Shown: positions 14,503-15,289 of the stretch, piece after piece
Layout of the letters: each line of letters starts with the position of its first letter
Numbering within the stretch: position 1 is the stretch's first letter
Assembly: GCA_016783865.1 (NCBI GenBank)
Contig: JADHVS010000104.1
Span: 1-15,289, forward strand
Source of the DNA: Bacteroidales bacterium
GTDB lineage: Bacteria; Bacteroidota; Bacteroidia; Bacteroidales; SM23-62
Length of the DNA: 15,289 nt
Direction of reading: 5' to 3'
Notes under the pieces: model-generated
Databases searched by the model: none
Seen by the model: the letters and a program-made list of their open reading frames with translations, nothing else
What the model was told of the DNA's origin: nothing
Program-made: the position numbers and the translations under genes

Positions 14503-14572
14503 TATTCTGAATTCTATTTATTAATTTGGTATTGATTTACCGGAAATAGTTATCCACTAATTCTATATTATC

Positions 14573-15289
14573 ATGTTCAAAAAACAAATTTTCACCATTG
14601 GATTGGCCATCCTGCTTGTTAATGTGGCCTGGTCCCAATCCGAAGAAATCACCACGCTCCGGCTGGAAGATTATTTCAATATGGAGTTTGTTTCCTCTCC
14701 ACAGATCTCACCCGACGGAAACCAGATCATCTACACCCGCCGCTGGATAAATAAATACGAAGACCGTACCGAGTCCGATCTTTGGATCATGGACGCAAAC
14801 GGTAAAAACAACCGCTTTTTAATGAAAGGGGGCAGCCCGGCCTGGTCGCCGGATGGCAAAAAAGTAGCTTTTGTAAAAGAAGGGGAACCACAGGGGGAAC
14901 AGGTCTTTGTGAAATACATCGACCTGGAAGGTCCTGCCACTCAGGTTACGCGGCTTGACGAAAACCCCGGGGATATCCGGTGGTCGCCCGATGGAAAATA
15001 TATTTCATTCGTCATGATCGTTCCCGAAAAGAATAAATGGGATATCAAAATGCCAAAGAAACCAAAGGATGCAAAATGGACGGAAGAGCCCAGAATTGTG
15101 GAGGACCTGGTATACCGCCGCGACCGGCAGGGATTCCTTAAGGAGGGTTATGACCATATTTTTATCGTTCCGGCCGAAGGAGGAACAGCCAGGCAAATTA
15201 CCGAAGGGAACTGGGACCACGGGAGCGGTGGTTATTCCTGGACAAAAGACGAGAAGTACATCCTGTTTTCGAGCCTGAGAATTGAGGAA
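14573..15289 (+). CDS. S9-family (prolyl-oligopeptidase-like) peptidase, N-terminal part, runs off window
   Basis: The frame is open for 239 codons from the ATG at 14573 to the last base with no stop. Residues 1-21 are a signal peptide (cleavage near Ser21/Gln22), so it is exported. The visible part is the N-terminal beta-propeller, with WD40-like PD40 motifs at SPQISPDGNQIIY, SPAWSPDGKKVAFV, DIRWSPDGKYISFV and GGYSWTKDEKYILF. By family an alpha/beta-hydrolase catalytic domain with a Ser-Asp-His triad should follow outside the window; without it, a TolB-like propeller protein or amidohydrolase fusion cannot be excluded. The sequence EDYFNMEFVSSPQISPDG after the signal peptide is typical of Bacteroidota S9 peptidases. 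Such enzymes trim peptides, often dipeptides, in the periplasm. A TTAATTTG sequence at 14521-14528 might be part of its promoter, but the match is weak. Confidence 0.8.
   Translation, partial: MFKKQIFTIGLAILLVNVAWSQSEEITTLRLEDYFNMEFVSSPQISPDGNQIIYTRRWINKYEDRTESDLWIMDANGKNNRFLMKGGSPAWSPDGKKVAFVKEGEPQGEQVFVKYIDLEGPATQVTRLDENPGDIRWSPDGKYISFVMIVPEKNKWDIKMPKKPKDAKWTEEPRIVEDLVYRRDRQGFLKEGYDHIFIVPAEGGTARQITEGNWDHGSGGYSWTKDEKYILFSSLRIEE

Overview
The window looks like a chromosomal segment of a member of the Bacteroidota, probably a Bacteroidales or Marinilabiliales-like organism. The evidence is compositional and family-level: genes mostly lack Shine-Dalgarno sequences, one upstream region carries a perfect TAnnTTTG -7 box, exported proteins have short signal peptides ending in ..AQ or ..SQ, and the gene families (long AGCS symporter, secreted caspase-like protein, S9 peptidase, lectin/propeller secreted protein) are common there. 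No rRNA, tRNA, CRISPR, prophage or insertion sequence was seen.

Layout. 1-435 (+) is the 3' end of a 23S rRNA m5U methyltransferase (rlmD type). It converges on an AGCS-family Na+/alanine-type symporter (484-2220, -). Divergent from that is a secreted caspase-like protein with five ~67-residue Trp-headed repeats (2439-4343, +), followed by a GNAT-like acyltransferase of the YghO type (4403-5536, +). The latter converges, with stop codons touching, on a cytoplasmic TPR protein (5537-7768, -). A repeat-filled gap (7769-8129) precedes a thioredoxin-fold lipoprotein (8130-8651, -). Next come three amino-acid enzymes on the minus strand: an aminotransferase (11067-12194), then, after a second repeat-filled gap (10771-11066), a PLP dehydratase (9802-10770) and an ornithine-cyclodeaminase/mu-crystallin-type reductase (8854-9789) only 12 bases apart. 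On the plus strand follow a secreted lectin/jelly-roll/beta-propeller protein (12558-14438) and the N-terminal part of an S9-family peptidase running off the window (14573-15289).

How genes may work together. The clearest functional pair is dehydratase plus mu-crystallin-type reductase. The same pairing occurs in BhcB/BhcD of the beta-hydroxyaspartate cycle and EutB/EutC of ectoine degradation, where a beta-hydroxy amino acid is dehydrated to an imine that is then reduced. The nearby aminotransferase may belong to the same pathway, but that is inference.

Most unusual non-coding content. A family of 26-base imperfect palindromes starts GTCAT and ends ATCT. Its stems vary with compensating changes. 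Copies stand in strictly alternating orientation, mostly 15-16 bases apart, in two intergenic arrays (7941-8120 and 10849-11080), with a single copy at 440-465. They resemble the BIME organisation of enterobacterial REP sequences. Separate heptamer tandem repeats with different unit sequences lie in other gaps (2311-2335, 14468-14502, and a degenerate set near 8804-8850).
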